A stretch of DNA of 14,236 bases, from assembly GCA_020438525.1 (NCBI GenBank), contig JAGQUL010000158.1, positions 1-14,236 of the forward strand. The letters run 5' to 3'. Both the position numbers and the translations under genes were made by a program. Below the pieces are notes generated by a model that was not told where the DNA came from, searched no databases, and saw only the letters and a program-made list of their open reading frames with translations. Positions 6,716-13,804 of this stretch are shown in pieces. The stretch comes from Thermoleophilia bacterium (GTDB lineage: Bacteria; Actinomycetota; Thermoleophilia; Gaiellales; SKUG01). Position 1 is the stretch's first letter. Each line of letters starts with the position of its first letter.

Positions 6716-8140
6716 TCACATGCCGGGAGGGGCCACGGCCGGCCTGGGCCGTGCGTGCATGATCACGTCGGCGTACGAGCGCGGCGCGTCGAACCACGTG
6801 GAGGCCGCCTGTGCGGTCATGCGGGTCTTCGATGCCGGGACCGAGAGCTCGCGGATCGCACGCGTGAGGTCGGAGTCGTCACCTGCGAGCGTCGCGTAGC
6901 CGTCCTGCGCGAGCGCGCGAACGCTGCCGCGGGCGTGGCCGCCCTCGGGCTCGAAGAAGATGAGCGGCTTCCCGGCGCTGACCGACTCGAGCGCGGTCAT
7001 GCCGTGCGCCTTGAGCATCACGCCGTCGGAGGCGTCGATGTAGTCCTGCATGCGCCTGGTGAAGCCGAGCGCGGTGAGCCGGTCGGACGGGAACGTCGAT
7101 GCAAGATGCTCCTGCATCTTCGTGTTCGAGCCGGTGGCGACGACGATGTGCGCGTCGGTCTCGGCGAGCATGCGTCGGTAGGTGGCGTCGCTCACGGGCA
7201 CGCCCATCGAGCCGCTCGCCACGACGAGCACGGGCTTGTCGTGCGGCAGGCCCAGGTCGGTGCGCAGCGCGGCGACCTGGTCGGCGGTCACGAGCTTCTT
7301 CTCGATCGGCGGGCGGGCCTGGCTCATGTGCAGCAGCTGGCCGTCGCGGGCGGCAAACGTGCCGGCGAGGCGCTTGGCGTCGCCGGGAACGTAGAAGACG
7401 TGCTCGTCGATGCCCGGCGACATCCACAGCCCGTTCGGCGCGGCGTCGTTGAGGGTCGCGACGGTCGGCGTGTCGAGGATCCCGAGGCTGCGCATGCGAC
7501 CGAGCGTCGCGGTGACCGAGGGGTGGGTCGACACGATCACGTCGGGGGCTTCCTCGTCGATCACGCGCTTGACGTCCTTGCGGAACATCGAGTCGTAGAG
7601 GCGGCGGCCGCCGCGGGTGCCGCCGTCGGTGGAGCGGATCCGGTAGCGCGTGTCGTAGATCCAGGGCTGCTCGGTGCGCTCGAAGGTGTGGAACTTCTTC
7701 ATCAGCTCGCCGGTCCTGCTGTCGAACACGTCGCCGCTGATCCTGGAGCCGTCGGCGATCACGACCTGTGCGCCCGGGTACTGCTGCTCGATCTGGCGAC
7801 CGACCGACGCGGCGAGCGCGTTGTGGCCGCCGGTCACGCCCATGGTCATGATCAGCACCTTCTGGTGCGGCGTGCCGGCCTCGATGCCGAGCTGCACGGC
7901 GCCGTCGATCGCGCCTGCCGCACCGGCGGCACCGGCGCCGGGGCGCAGCGCCGGGTCGAGCCGGGCGGCGAGCTTCGGCGAGATGTCCTGCATCAGGCCG
8001 AGCAGGTCGGTGCGCTCGAGCAGGTAGCCGCCGATGCCTTCGGCGATGGAGGTCTCGACGGCGGAGGCAGCACGCCCGCCAAGGGCGGTGCCGGCGAGCT
8101 CGCGCATGACGTTGCGGGCAAGCGGGGACGGATTGATCAT
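6716..8140 (-). CDS. MGDG synthase/UgtP-like diacylglycerol glycosyltransferase (GT28)
   Basis: This 474-residue enzyme is probably a glycolipid synthase that moves a sugar from a nucleotide donor to diacylglycerol at the inner membrane face. The N-terminal domain matches the MGDG-synthase type (PF06925): LIMTMGVTGGHNALA at about 97-110, then DVIVSTHP and TVATLNDAAPNGLWMSPGID. The C-terminal GT28 half has LVVASGSMG and, at about 377-402, KAHGMTALES...GKPLIFFEPEGG, the MurG-like donor-binding region. About 90 Gly/Ala-rich residues precede the catalytic domain, longer than in UgtP, and may bind the membrane. AGGAGG lies 6 nt before the ATG at 8140, and the gene overlaps the upstream lipase gene by 4 bases (ATGA), so the two are translated together. 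A processive polyprenol or other lipid acceptor is possible. The fold is well supported; acceptor and sugar are not known. Confidence 0.85.
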   Translation of the reverse strand: MINPSPLARNVMRELAGTALGGRAASAVETSIAEGIGGYLLERTDLLGLMQDISPKLAARLDPALRPGAGAAGAAGAIDGAVQLGIEAGTPHQKVLIMTMGVTGGHNALAASVGRQIEQQYPGAQVVIADGSRISGDVFDSRTGELMKKFHTFERTEQPWIYDTRYRIRSTDGGTRGGRRLYDSMFRKDVKRVIDEEAPDVIVSTHPSVTATLGRMRSLGILDTPTVATLNDAAPNGLWMSPGIDEHVFYVPGDAKRLAGTFAARDGQLLHMSQARPPIEKKLVTADQVAALRTDLGLPHDKPVLVVASGSMGVPVSDATYRRMLAETDAHIVVATGSNTKMQEHLASTFPSDRLTALGFTRRMQDYIDASDGVMLKAHGMTALESVSAGKPLIFFEPEGGHARGSVRALAQDGYATLAGDDSDLTRAIRELSVPASKTRMTAQAASTWFDAPRSYADVIMHARPRPAVAPPGM

Positions 8141-9891
8141 GCTCGTCCTCCTGCCGGGACGCGGGTGGCGGTGGTGGTGACGGGCTCGGCGGCGTTGCCG
8201 AAGCTGAACGCCTCCGGAAGGTTGGGGACGTCGACGAGTCGGGCCCGGTCGGCGGCCTTTCGGCGCACGACGTCGACGATGCCCTGCATCTGCTCGTCGG
8301 TGACGTCGGGCCGCAGCTGGCGCAGCACGCCGGGCATGTCGGCGCCGTAGTTGTGGCCGCGAGCGCCGAGCCGGCCGGGGGGCTGCCTGAAGTTCACGGC
8401 GTCGCCGAGCATCTGCGCGAAGCTCGCGAACGGCGCGTGCTCCGACTGGTTGCGCACGACCGATCCTTCCGGGATCGGGGTGGCCTGCCAGATCCGGCGC
8501 GGGCGCAGGTTGCTGATCGCGTCCTCCGGATGCTCGAGGAACTGCACGCGTGCGGTGCCGATCGCGTCGGGTGCGTAGCGGGCGCGGGCGTCGTCGAGCG
8601 ATGCGTAGCGGATCGCTCGCGGCGCGTCGCCGCTGCCTTCGGCGGCGAGCAGCGCGCGCTTGGCGCGGCCGGCGGACGGCGAGCCGACGAAGATCGCGCG
8701 ATCGATGCCCTGCTGGTCGAGCCCCGCGATGCCCTGCTTGAGCACGGCCTGCTCGCCGACGATGCCGCCGATGCTCTCGCCGTACACCTCCAGACGCGGA
8801 CGCTGCTCGGGCGGCAGCTTCATGATCTCCTCGCGTACGACGCCCACCGCATCGTGGAACTGGCGGACGCCGGCCTTGATGCGGTTGATCGACTGGAGCG
8901 CCGGGCGGTCGCTGAACGCCACCGCGATGTGTGCCACGTCGCCGCCCTCGAGCAGCTCGCGCACGTCGGTGGCGGGCAGGTCGGTCACGCCGCCGGCGGG
9001 CGACACCATCACGATCGTGCTGCGGTGGTTCTCGCCGCCGATCACGCCGAGCCGCTGCACCTCGCGGCGCATCAGGTCGAGCCGGCCGGCCGCATCGGGT
9101 GCGCTGTCGAGGTCGACGAACACGCGCGCAGGGTCGACCGCAGGCCGGCCCGTGGCGGCGCTGATCTCGGATGCAGGGATGGCGCCCTCCAGGAACTGGC
9201 GGCCGAGCTTGCCGATCGAATCCTGCGGAACGACGCTGTGCGCGCCGAGGGACACGGTGTGCAGCGGCGTGACCGGTGCGCGTTCGGCGATTCGCTCGCC
9301 GATCGCGTATCCGAACGCACGCTCGCCGGTGAAGGTGACGCCTGCGGCCTGGATGTGGCGGTTCGCGACGTAGCCTGCGGCGGTGCCGAGCGCGGCGAGC
9401 GCGCCGATCATGGCGGCATCGGATGCGCCCTCGCCCAGTCCTGCGCCCTCGAGCTCGGCGCTTCCGTGGCGAACGGCGGCATCGCCGATCGCGGCGGCAC
9501 CGACGACGCCACCGAGCAGGCGCGCGAAGGCGACCGGGTTGGAGCGGGTGGCTGCCGAGCCGCGACCGAGCGCGAACCAGGTGGCCAGGCCGGCGGCGCC
9601 GGCGGCAAGGTCGAGCACGTCACCGCTCACGCCGGTGCGGTCCTCGACCGCACCGAGCCCTGCGCTCACGCCAGTGCCGGCACCGAGGGCCAGTGCGCCG
9701 GCAACGGCAGGCACCCAGAGCTTCTGGATCGGGCCGAAGCTCGTGGTGGGCATGCGCCGGTACAGCGCGGCGCCGACCGCACCCGCGGCGACGAGCCCGC
9801 CGACGATCGGCGCGGCCACGCGCGAATCCTTGCGTTCGCTGCTGCTGCCCGACGCGGGCAGGGCAACGCTTCGCACCCCTGGTGCCTGCAC
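8137..9891 (-). CDS. Abhydrolase_9-family membrane-anchored serine hydrolase (lipase/esterase-like)
   Basis: This 584-residue protein joins an N-terminal hydrophobic domain to an alpha/beta-hydrolase of the Abhydrolase_9 type (PF10081, with PF15420-like N-terminal helices), a family typical of actinobacteria. Residues about 26-180 hold four to six Gly/Ala-rich membrane segments. The catalytic part begins near KLGRQFLEGAIPASEIS and continues through ATGRPAVDPARVFVDLDSA. The triad I assign is Ser373 in YGESIGG, Asp457 in EHPEDAIS and His513 in RGHNYGADM, all at family positions. Members are thought to act on lipids at the cell envelope. I chose the GTG at 9891, which follows GAGGGGGG; the frame is open to a GTG at 9996, but the extra 35 residues look non-coding. 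The stop overlaps the start of the diacylglycerol glycosyltransferase gene (ATGA). A role in acylating or deacylating the glycolipid made by that partner fits, but is inferred. Confidence 0.85.
   Translation of the reverse strand: MQAPGVRSVALPASGSSSERKDSRVAAPIVGGLVAAGAVGAALYRRMPTTSFGPIQKLWVPAVAGALALGAGTGVSAGLGAVEDRTGVSGDVLDLAAGAAGLATWFALGRGSAATRSNPVAFARLLGGVVGAAAIGDAAVRHGSAELEGAGLGEGASDAAMIGALAALGTAAGYVANRHIQAAGVTFTGERAFGYAIGERIAERAPVTPLHTVSLGAHSVVPQDSIGKLGRQFLEGAIPASEISAATGRPAVDPARVFVDLDSAPDAAGRLDLMRREVQRLGVIGGENHRSTIVMVSPAGGVTDLPATDVRELLEGGDVAHIAVAFSDRPALQSINRIKAGVRQFHDAVGVVREEIMKLPPEQRPRLEVYGESIGGIVGEQAVLKQGIAGLDQQGIDRAIFVGSPSAGRAKRALLAAEGSGDAPRAIRYASLDDARARYAPDAIGTARVQFLEHPEDAISNLRPRRIWQATPIPEGSVVRNQSEHAPFASFAQMLGDAVNFRQPPGRLGARGHNYGADMPGVLRQLRPDVTDEQMQGIVDVVRRKAADRARLVDVPNLPEAFSFGNAAEPVTTTATRVPAGGRA
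8147..8152 (-). promoter_or_regulatory. Perfect Shine-Dalgarno AGGAGG for the GT28 gene
   Basis: AGGAGG sits 6 nt before the ATG at 8140 and within the end of the upstream lipase gene. It is the strongest ribosome site in the window. It fixes the start and implies high, coupled translation. Confidence 0.8.
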
Positions 9892-10094
9892 TTCGAGACC
9901 CCCCTCGAATGATCCCTCACCCGATGTATCGCGTCTGGGACCTGCACGCGTTTCGCCCGATCGTCGGACGATCGGTGCGCGGGCCGGTCCGGCCACGTCG
10001 CCGCGATCTGCGTTTCCGGCCTCGCGGCGGCGGGAAGCCCATTCGAACCGGGCTCGGGGAGGCCCGGACGTCGCCTGGGGAGGGGCACGAACTC
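9892..10094. other. Divergent intergenic region between two hydrolase genes
   Basis: These 203 bp hold the promoters of the lipase-led operon (left) and the GESQG hydrolase (right), together with the palindrome at 9957-9975. I see no clean -35/-10 pair; ATACAT near 9925-9930 on the minus strand is at best a weak -10. No small ORF is convincing. Confidence 0.5.
9957..9975. promoter_or_regulatory. Perfect 19-bp palindrome, candidate operator in a divergent promoter region
   Basis: CCGATCGTC-G-GACGATCGG is a perfect 9-bp inverted repeat with a one-base centre. It lies 65 bp upstream of the lipase start at 9891 and 119 bp upstream of the divergent hydrolase start at 10095. This form and place suit a dimeric repressor that controls both transcripts. 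No regulator gene is present in the window. If the lipase began at 9996 the site would be inside its coding region. Confidence 0.5.
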
Positions 10095-10979
10095 GTGTCG
10101 TCGAGCGCGATCAGCAGCGTGGGCCGTGGCATGGCCGCATCGCCCGTCCAGGGCGTGGCAGCGCCTGCTCCGGGCGCGTCGAGCAAGTCCGGACTCGGCG
10201 GCCTGATCGCGGCGCTGCAGGCGATGATCGCCGACCCGCCGGCGCAGCCACCCGTGGCCGAGCGGGTCGCCGAGATCCTGCGCCGCATCCCCGCCGGCTC
10301 GCAGCGCGTCGTGATCTGGGTGCGCGGCACCAACGACCGCAGCATGCGCCCCGACGTGCGTGCAGCATTCGACCGGGAGATGCCCGGGGAGCAGATCCTC
10401 GAGATCGACTACGAGGCGTCGTGGCGGTTCGCCGAGAGCGTGCCCGACGGCGCCGCGGTGCTGCGCGGCGTGCTCGAGGCGCTCGCTCGTCGCAGGCCAC
10501 GCCCGCAGGTGATGCTCGCCGGCGAGAGCCAGGGTGCGTGGGTGATCTCCACTGCGCTCGAGGATCCGTCGCTCGCACAGGTCGTGACCCGCGCCGTGCT
10601 CTGGGGCGCGCCCGCCGCCGCGCCAGTCGACTTCGCCGATCGCCACGATCCGCGCGTGCACGAGATCAACCACCCGGGCGACATCGTGACGATGGACCTC
10701 GGCCACGCCGCGAACCAGAGGCTCGTGTCGTCGATCGACAAGCTCGCCCACCGCCGCTACCTCGCCGGGCTGCTGCCGATCGTGACCTTCGGCCTCACGC
10801 ACCCGGCCGTGCTCGGCAGGCTGATCCGTGCGCAGCTCTGGCGGATCCCCGGACTCGGATCGAAGTTCCCGAGTCCGCACGGCTACGACTTCATCGCGGG
10901 CGTTCGGTACCTGCGCACCGGCCAGGGCGATCCCGACGCGGCGCGCGGCGTGGCCGAGCTGCGTGTGCCGACGACCTGA
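10095..10979 (+). CDS. Cutinase-like/alpha-beta serine hydrolase with GESQG elbow
   Basis: This 294-residue protein is a serine hydrolase, probably a lipase or esterase. The triad I assign is Ser145 in LAGESQGAW, Asp196 in NHPGDIVT and His262 in PSPHGYDF. The G-x-S-Q-G elbow and the late HGY histidine recall cutinase-like and actinobacterial lipase folds. VVIWVRGTND near residues 75-84 starts the core sheet and may supply the oxyanion hole. No signal peptide is visible, and the first 50 residues are Ser/Ala/Gly-rich. A hydrophobic patch near 225-240 (LAGLLPIVTFGL) could touch the membrane. The GTG at 10095 was chosen because GGGGAGGGG precedes it; an ATG at 10131 is an alternative. It is transcribed divergently from the Abhydrolase_9 gene and shares a palindrome with it, so the two hydrolases may act in one lipid pathway. 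The hydrolase class is well supported, the substrate unknown. Confidence 0.8.
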   Translation: MSSSAISSVGRGMAASPVQGVAAPAPGASSKSGLGGLIAALQAMIADPPAQPPVAERVAEILRRIPAGSQRVVIWVRGTNDRSMRPDVRAAFDREMPGEQILEIDYEASWRFAESVPDGAAVLRGVLEALARRRPRPQVMLAGESQGAWVISTALEDPSLAQVVTRAVLWGAPAAAPVDFADRHDPRVHEINHPGDIVTMDLGHAANQRLVSSIDKLAHRRYLAGLLPIVTFGLTHPAVLGRLIRAQLWRIPGLGSKFPSPHGYDFIAGVRYLRTGQGDPDAARGVAELRVPTT

Positions 10980-11007
10980 GCCTGATCGCTCACGCCCAGC
11001 GGCTCAG
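10976..11007. terminator. Inverted repeat at the second convergent junction
   Basis: CTGAGCC (10976-10982) pairs with GGCTCAG (11001-11007) across an 18-nt loop. As at 5089-5109, each arm includes one stop codon of the converging genes. The long loop and lack of a T-run make it a weaker terminator candidate. Confidence 0.4.
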
Positions 11008-11726
11008 CTGAGGATGCGCAGCCCCTGGTAGGTCTGCTGCGAGCGTCGTCGCAGTCGCAGTGCAAGCACGAGCGCGAGCACGAACACCACGCCGCCGACG
11101 AACGGCACGTACACGCTGAGCGCGTTGAGCACGAACGCGGCGAGGACCACCACTGCGCCGACGATCGCGGAGCTGCCACCCGCCCGGATCGCGCCCTGCA
11201 GGAAGCGCCATGCGGCATCGCCACCGATCGACGCACCGACCACGCCGAGCACGAGCCCGAGCCATGCCTCGCCATCCTCGAGCCGGAACGGCACCTCGTT
11301 CCACTCGGCCCAGGCGAACCCGACAGCGGCGCCGGCCCACGCGACCGACAGGATCGCCAGCCACTGCGCCCAGCGCTCGCGCCGAACGATCGCGCGACGT
11401 GCGGCCTTGGTCTCGGGCGCGTCGCTCGCAGCTCCCGCGAGGCCCGCGGACTCGCGGCGCGCGCGGTTCACGAGCACCCAACGGGCGGCAGCGACGAGCA
11501 GCAGGAACACGAGGATCGCGCCGGCGGCCGGCACGGATCCGCCCATGTCGTCCTTCTCCTGCAGCACCGCCGCGGCGCTGATCACGAACACGAGCGTGCC
11601 GATCAGCCCCTCGGCGATCATCATGCCGCTCGTGACCGCCATGCCGAGCAGTCCGCAGATCGCAGCGATCGATTCCAGATCGCCCATGCCCACGCCGGGC
11701 AGGTTGTGGGGAGAGAACAGGTCCAT
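11004..11726 (-). CDS. Polytopic membrane protein of unknown function
   Basis: I do not recognise this 240-residue protein. It has about six hydrophobic segments: a long stretch near residues 15-50 that may be two helices, then about 64-85, 122-142, 157-180, 190-213 and 213-232. A charged cytoplasmic loop (RARRESAGL through RRERWAQW) lies between the third and fourth. The C-terminus is basic (RLRRRSQQTYQGLRILS). No catalytic motif is seen. The ATG at 11726 lies 7 nt after a TAGGCT box and has no Shine-Dalgarno, so it may be expressed from its own leaderless promoter. It follows the rimK-like gene by 23 bp on the same strand, so it could equally be cotranscribed. The frame is open upstream to 11804, but that part overlaps rimK and is unlike a signal or helix. 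A link to the glutamylation module is suggested only by position. Confidence 0.7.
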   Translation of the reverse strand: MDLFSPHNLPGVGMGDLESIAAICGLLGMAVTSGMMIAEGLIGTLVFVISAAAVLQEKDDMGGSVPAAGAILVFLLLVAAARWVLVNRARRESAGLAGAASDAPETKAARRAIVRRERWAQWLAILSVAWAGAAVGFAWAEWNEVPFRLEDGEAWLGLVLGVVGASIGGDAAWRFLQGAIRAGGSSAIVGAVVVLAAFVLNALSVYVPFVGGVVFVLALVLALRLRRRSQQTYQGLRILS

Positions 11727-11733
11727 GTCGTGG

Positions 11734-11739
11734 AGCCTA
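11734..11739 (-). promoter_or_regulatory. Candidate -10 box TAGGCT, leaderless start
   Basis: TAGGCT ends 7 nt before the ATG at 11726, the spacing that puts transcription start at or next to the start codon. It lies in the 23-bp gap after the rimK-like stop, and is the same hexamer as upstream of the gtrA-like gene. No -35 match is evident. Confidence 0.45.
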
Positions 11740-11749
11740 CCCGGAGCGG

Positions 11750-12784
11750 CTACGCACCCACGCGGTCGCGCTTGCGCTTCTTGGGGAGGTTCTCCTCGAT
11801 CCACTGGACGATCGCGCCGGCCACGTCCACCTCCGATGCGAACTCGATGCCCTCGAGGCCGGGTGAGGCGTTGACCTCGATCACGAGCGGACCGCGCTCG
11901 GAGCGCAGCAGGTCGACGCCCGCGACCGGCAGCCCGAGCGCCTTCGCGGCCTTCACCGCGAGGCGCCGCTCGCGCTGCGTCAGCTTCACCTTCTCGGTGG
12001 TGCCGCCTTGGTGCACGTTGGCGCGAAACTCGCCGGGTGCGCCCACGCGCCGCATCGCCGCCACCACGCGCCCGCCGACCACGATCACGCGCAGATCGGC
12101 GCCCTTTGCCTCCTTGATGAACTCCTGCACGATCACGTCGGCCTTGAGGCCCTCGAACGCCTGCAGCACGCTCTTGGCGGCCTTCTTCGTCTCCGCGAGC
12201 ACCACGCCCACGCCCTGGGTGCCCTCGAGCAGCTTGATCACCACGGGTGGTCCGCCGAGGCGTTCGAGCAGGTCGTCGAGGTCGCTCGCGCGGCGCGCGA
12301 ACAGCGTGTGCGGGATCGCGGCCTTCTCGCGCGCGAGCAGCTGCAGCGAGCGAAGCTTGTCTCGCGCGCGCACGAGCGCGATCGACGGGGTGACCGTGAA
12401 CACGCCCTGCGTCTCGAACTGGCGCACGATCGAGCTGCCGTACTCGGTCACGCTCGCGCCGATGCGCGGGATGATCGCGTCGACGTCCACGAGCGGCTCA
12501 CCGTCGAAGAACACGCGCGGACCGGTGTTCGAGACCTCGACGTAGCAGCGGGTGTGGTCGATCACGCGACACGAGTGGCCGCGGGCGACCGCCGCCTCCA
12601 CGAGCCGGCGGGTCGAGTACAGGCGCTTGCCGCGCGAGAGCACGAGCAGGTTGAGCTGCCGCGGCGATGCCTGCTCGGCCTGCGGCGTGACCACCGGAGT
12701 CGGATCGGTGGCGCGACGTGCAGCGTTGGCAGCGTCGTCGGTCGCGGCGCTCGGGCCGGGTGCGGTAGGTGCGGAATCGATCAC
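11750..12784 (-). CDS. rimK: RimK-like ATP-grasp glutamate ligase
   Basis: This 344-residue ATP-grasp enzyme should add glutamate to the C-terminus of a protein (ribosomal protein S6 in proteobacteria) or to a small amide acceptor. The family core begins at about residue 44 with [18 protein letters not shown], then [16 protein letters not shown], the ATP-grasp region [35 protein letters not shown], and the metal-binding end [14 protein letters not shown]. All are typical of RimK. A 43-residue Ala/Pro/Thr-rich extension precedes the core and is absent from typical RimK. The GTG at 12784 is used because no ATG or GTG lies just before the core; a GTG within the extension (at PVVTP) is possible. 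There is no Shine-Dalgarno, but a -35/-10 pair lies close upstream. A RimB-like protease gene lies two genes upstream. The RimK family is secure; whether S6 is the target here is unknown. Confidence 0.88.
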   Translation of the reverse strand: MIDSAPTAPGPSAATDDAANAARRATDPTPVVTPQAEQASPRQLNLLVLSRGKRLYSTRRLVEAAVARGHSCRVIDHTRCYVEVSNTGPRVFFDGEPLVDVDAIIPRIGASVTEYGSSIVRQFETQGVFTVTPSIALVRARDKLRSLQLLAREKAAIPHTLFARRASDLDDLLERLGGPPVVIKLLEGTQGVGVVLAETKKAAKSVLQAFEGLKADVIVQEFIKEAKGADLRVIVVGGRVVAAMRRVGAPGEFRANVHQGGTTEKVKLTQRERRLAVKAAKALGLPVAGVDLLRSERGPLVIEVNASPGLEGIEFASEVDVAGAIVQWIEENLPKKRKRDRVGA

Positions 12785-12793
12785 GTGGGTCGC

Positions 12794-12822
12794 ATGTTAG
12801 CGGCCCACGCGGAGCGTTTCAG
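12794..12822 (-). promoter_or_regulatory. Candidate promoter for the rimK-like gene
   Basis: CTGAAA (12822-12817) and TAACAT (12799-12794) are separated by exactly 17 bp on the minus strand. The -10 ends 9 nt before the GTG at 12784, so the leader would be only 2-3 nt. The -35 overlaps the stop codon of the upstream small membrane gene. Confidence 0.5.
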
Positions 12823-13148
12823 GCAGCGGCCGACCACGGGCCGGCGACCACGCCGCCGCCCATCGCGCCGATTATCGCGCCCGCCGCGCCGTAGCGACCG
12901 ATCATCTCGGCGCGCGTGCCGAACACCATCGGGTTGACCGCCTCCCGCGCACAGGCCGCGGCGGCATAGCCGCCGCCCGCGAGCACGCCGATCCCGATCC
13001 CGATCGGCACGGCGATCGAGAGGGTGTCGCCCCACGTCAGCCCCTCCGGGCCCGGATGGTCGCTCCCGGCCGCCGTCACGGCGTTGGTGATGCCGAGCGC
13101 CAGCGCTCCCGCGCCGACGATCCCCGAGCCCACTGCCCATGCATTCAT
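12819..13148 (-). CDS. Small glycine-rich membrane protein between rimB-like and rimK-like genes
   Basis: I do not recognise this 109-residue protein. It has three hydrophobic Gly/Ala-rich segments at about 5-27, 43-63 and 84-104, with small-xxx-small patterns (GIGIGVLAGGG, GAAGAIIGAMGGG) that favour helix packing. A single Cys lies in AAACAREAVNP. There is no catalytic motif. The ATG at 13148 follows AGGGGGAT, a good ribosome site, so the longer upstream frame to 13196 is not needed. It lies 158 bp after the rimB-like stop, with the rimK-like start 34 bp downstream, all on one strand. It may be a membrane anchor or holin-like partner of this module, but only position supports that. Confidence 0.7.
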   Translation of the reverse strand: MNAWAVGSGIVGAGALALGITNAVTAAGSDHPGPEGLTWGDTLSIAVPIGIGIGVLAGGGYAAAACAREAVNPMVFGTRAEMIGRYGAAGAIIGAMGGGVVAGPWSAAA

Positions 13149-13306
13149 TCGATCCCCCTGATACGTGGCTGCGCACACGACGGCGCGCTCCTCCACCCGG
13201 GCATCGGTCGGCAGCGCCCGCGCGAACCGTCGCGGCCACGCATCGGTTCGATCCTGGACTCGCCGCGTGGCGGCGGTGGTCGTCGCCCCTCCTCCGGCGG
13301 TGGCGG
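13149..13306. other. Intergenic region between rimB-like and small membrane genes
   Basis: These 158 bp hold the ribosome site AGGGGGAT just before 13148 and a GC-rich imperfect inverted repeat (GGCGGCGGTGG and TCCGGCGGTGGCGG area, about 13267-13306) that may end the rimB-like transcript. No ORF with coding character is seen. Confidence 0.4.
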
Positions 13307-13771
13307 CTACTCTTCCTCGTCGAGGGAGTCGCCCACGCGCGTGCGCGAGACATCCACGAGGAAGTTGCCGCGCAGCAGCCGGCGACCGAGCAGGACCGGG
13401 TAGCTCATCGCCTCGCGGTCGGCAAGGTTGAACTTCGTTCGAATCGTGCGCCCGGCGATCACCACGTCGGCCGCGATCACGTGCCGTTCCTGCACCTCGC
13501 CGTTGCTCGAGCGCACGGTGCGGGTGGCGACGCGGCGGGCGCGAAAGCGACGCCCGTTGTAGTCGGGGTGCTCGGGGTCGAGCAGCGTGAACGAGATGTC
13601 GCTCGTTCCGTCCTCCGACTCGGCCTCCACGCGCACGTCGGTGCAGTGGATGCTCGAGGTGCGCGCGCCGGTGTCGACCTTGGCCTCGAGCGCGAGCAGG
13701 CCGAAGCGTGGAAAGTCGACGCGCTCGACGCGACCGATCACCTTCAGCTCGTTGGGAGTGGGCGGCACCAC
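13307..13771 (-). CDS. rimB: RimB-like retropepsin-type aspartic protease ('ATP-dependent zinc protease' family)
   Basis: This 154-residue protein belongs to the PF05618 family, often annotated as ATP-dependent zinc protease but structurally a retropepsin-like aspartic peptidase. The active site is Asp33-Thr-Gly in KVDTGARTSSIH. Other family marks are DPEHPDYNGRRFRARRV, ERHVIAADVVIAGR, KFNLADREAMSYPVLLGRR and GNFLVDVSRT. In bacteria that have RimK, RimB-type proteases are its genetic partner and trim glutamylated protein tails. Here the rimK-like gene is two genes downstream on the same strand. The start is a GTG (13771; a second GTG follows at once) with no Shine-Dalgarno and a TACGAT box six nt upstream, so the mRNA is probably leaderless. 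Length is normal for the family. The C-terminus ends in acidic DSLDEEE. The symbol is given by family and context; function in this organism is inferred. Confidence 0.85.
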   Translation of the reverse strand: MVPPTPNELKVIGRVERVDFPRFGLLALEAKVDTGARTSSIHCTDVRVEAESEDGTSDISFTLLDPEHPDYNGRRFRARRVATRTVRSSNGEVQERHVIAADVVIAGRTIRTKFNLADREAMSYPVLLGRRLLRGNFLVDVSRTRVGDSLDEEE

Positions 13772-13777
13772 CGGCGA

Positions 13778-13783
13778 ATCGTA
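13778..13783 (-). promoter_or_regulatory. Candidate -10 box TACGAT for a leaderless rimB-like mRNA
   Basis: TACGAT is followed by six bases (TCGCCG) and then the GTG start at 13771, the classic actinobacterial leaderless layout. A weak -35-like CTGACT lies 19 bp further upstream, over the stop of the neighbouring gene. Confidence 0.55.
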
Positions 13784-13804
13784 GCTGAGGCGGGCGACGA
13801 CGAG

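Noticed and set aside
9892..9996. Longer start for the Abhydrolase_9 gene at GTG 9996
   Set aside because: The added residues are Arg/Gly-rich without structure, and the GTG at 9891 has a G-rich ribosome site; kept as an alternative only.
13241..13260. tRNA T-arm-like string GGTTCGATCC on the plus strand
   Set aside because: The flanking stem has mismatches and no anticodon arm or acceptor stem can be built upstream, so it is not a tRNA.
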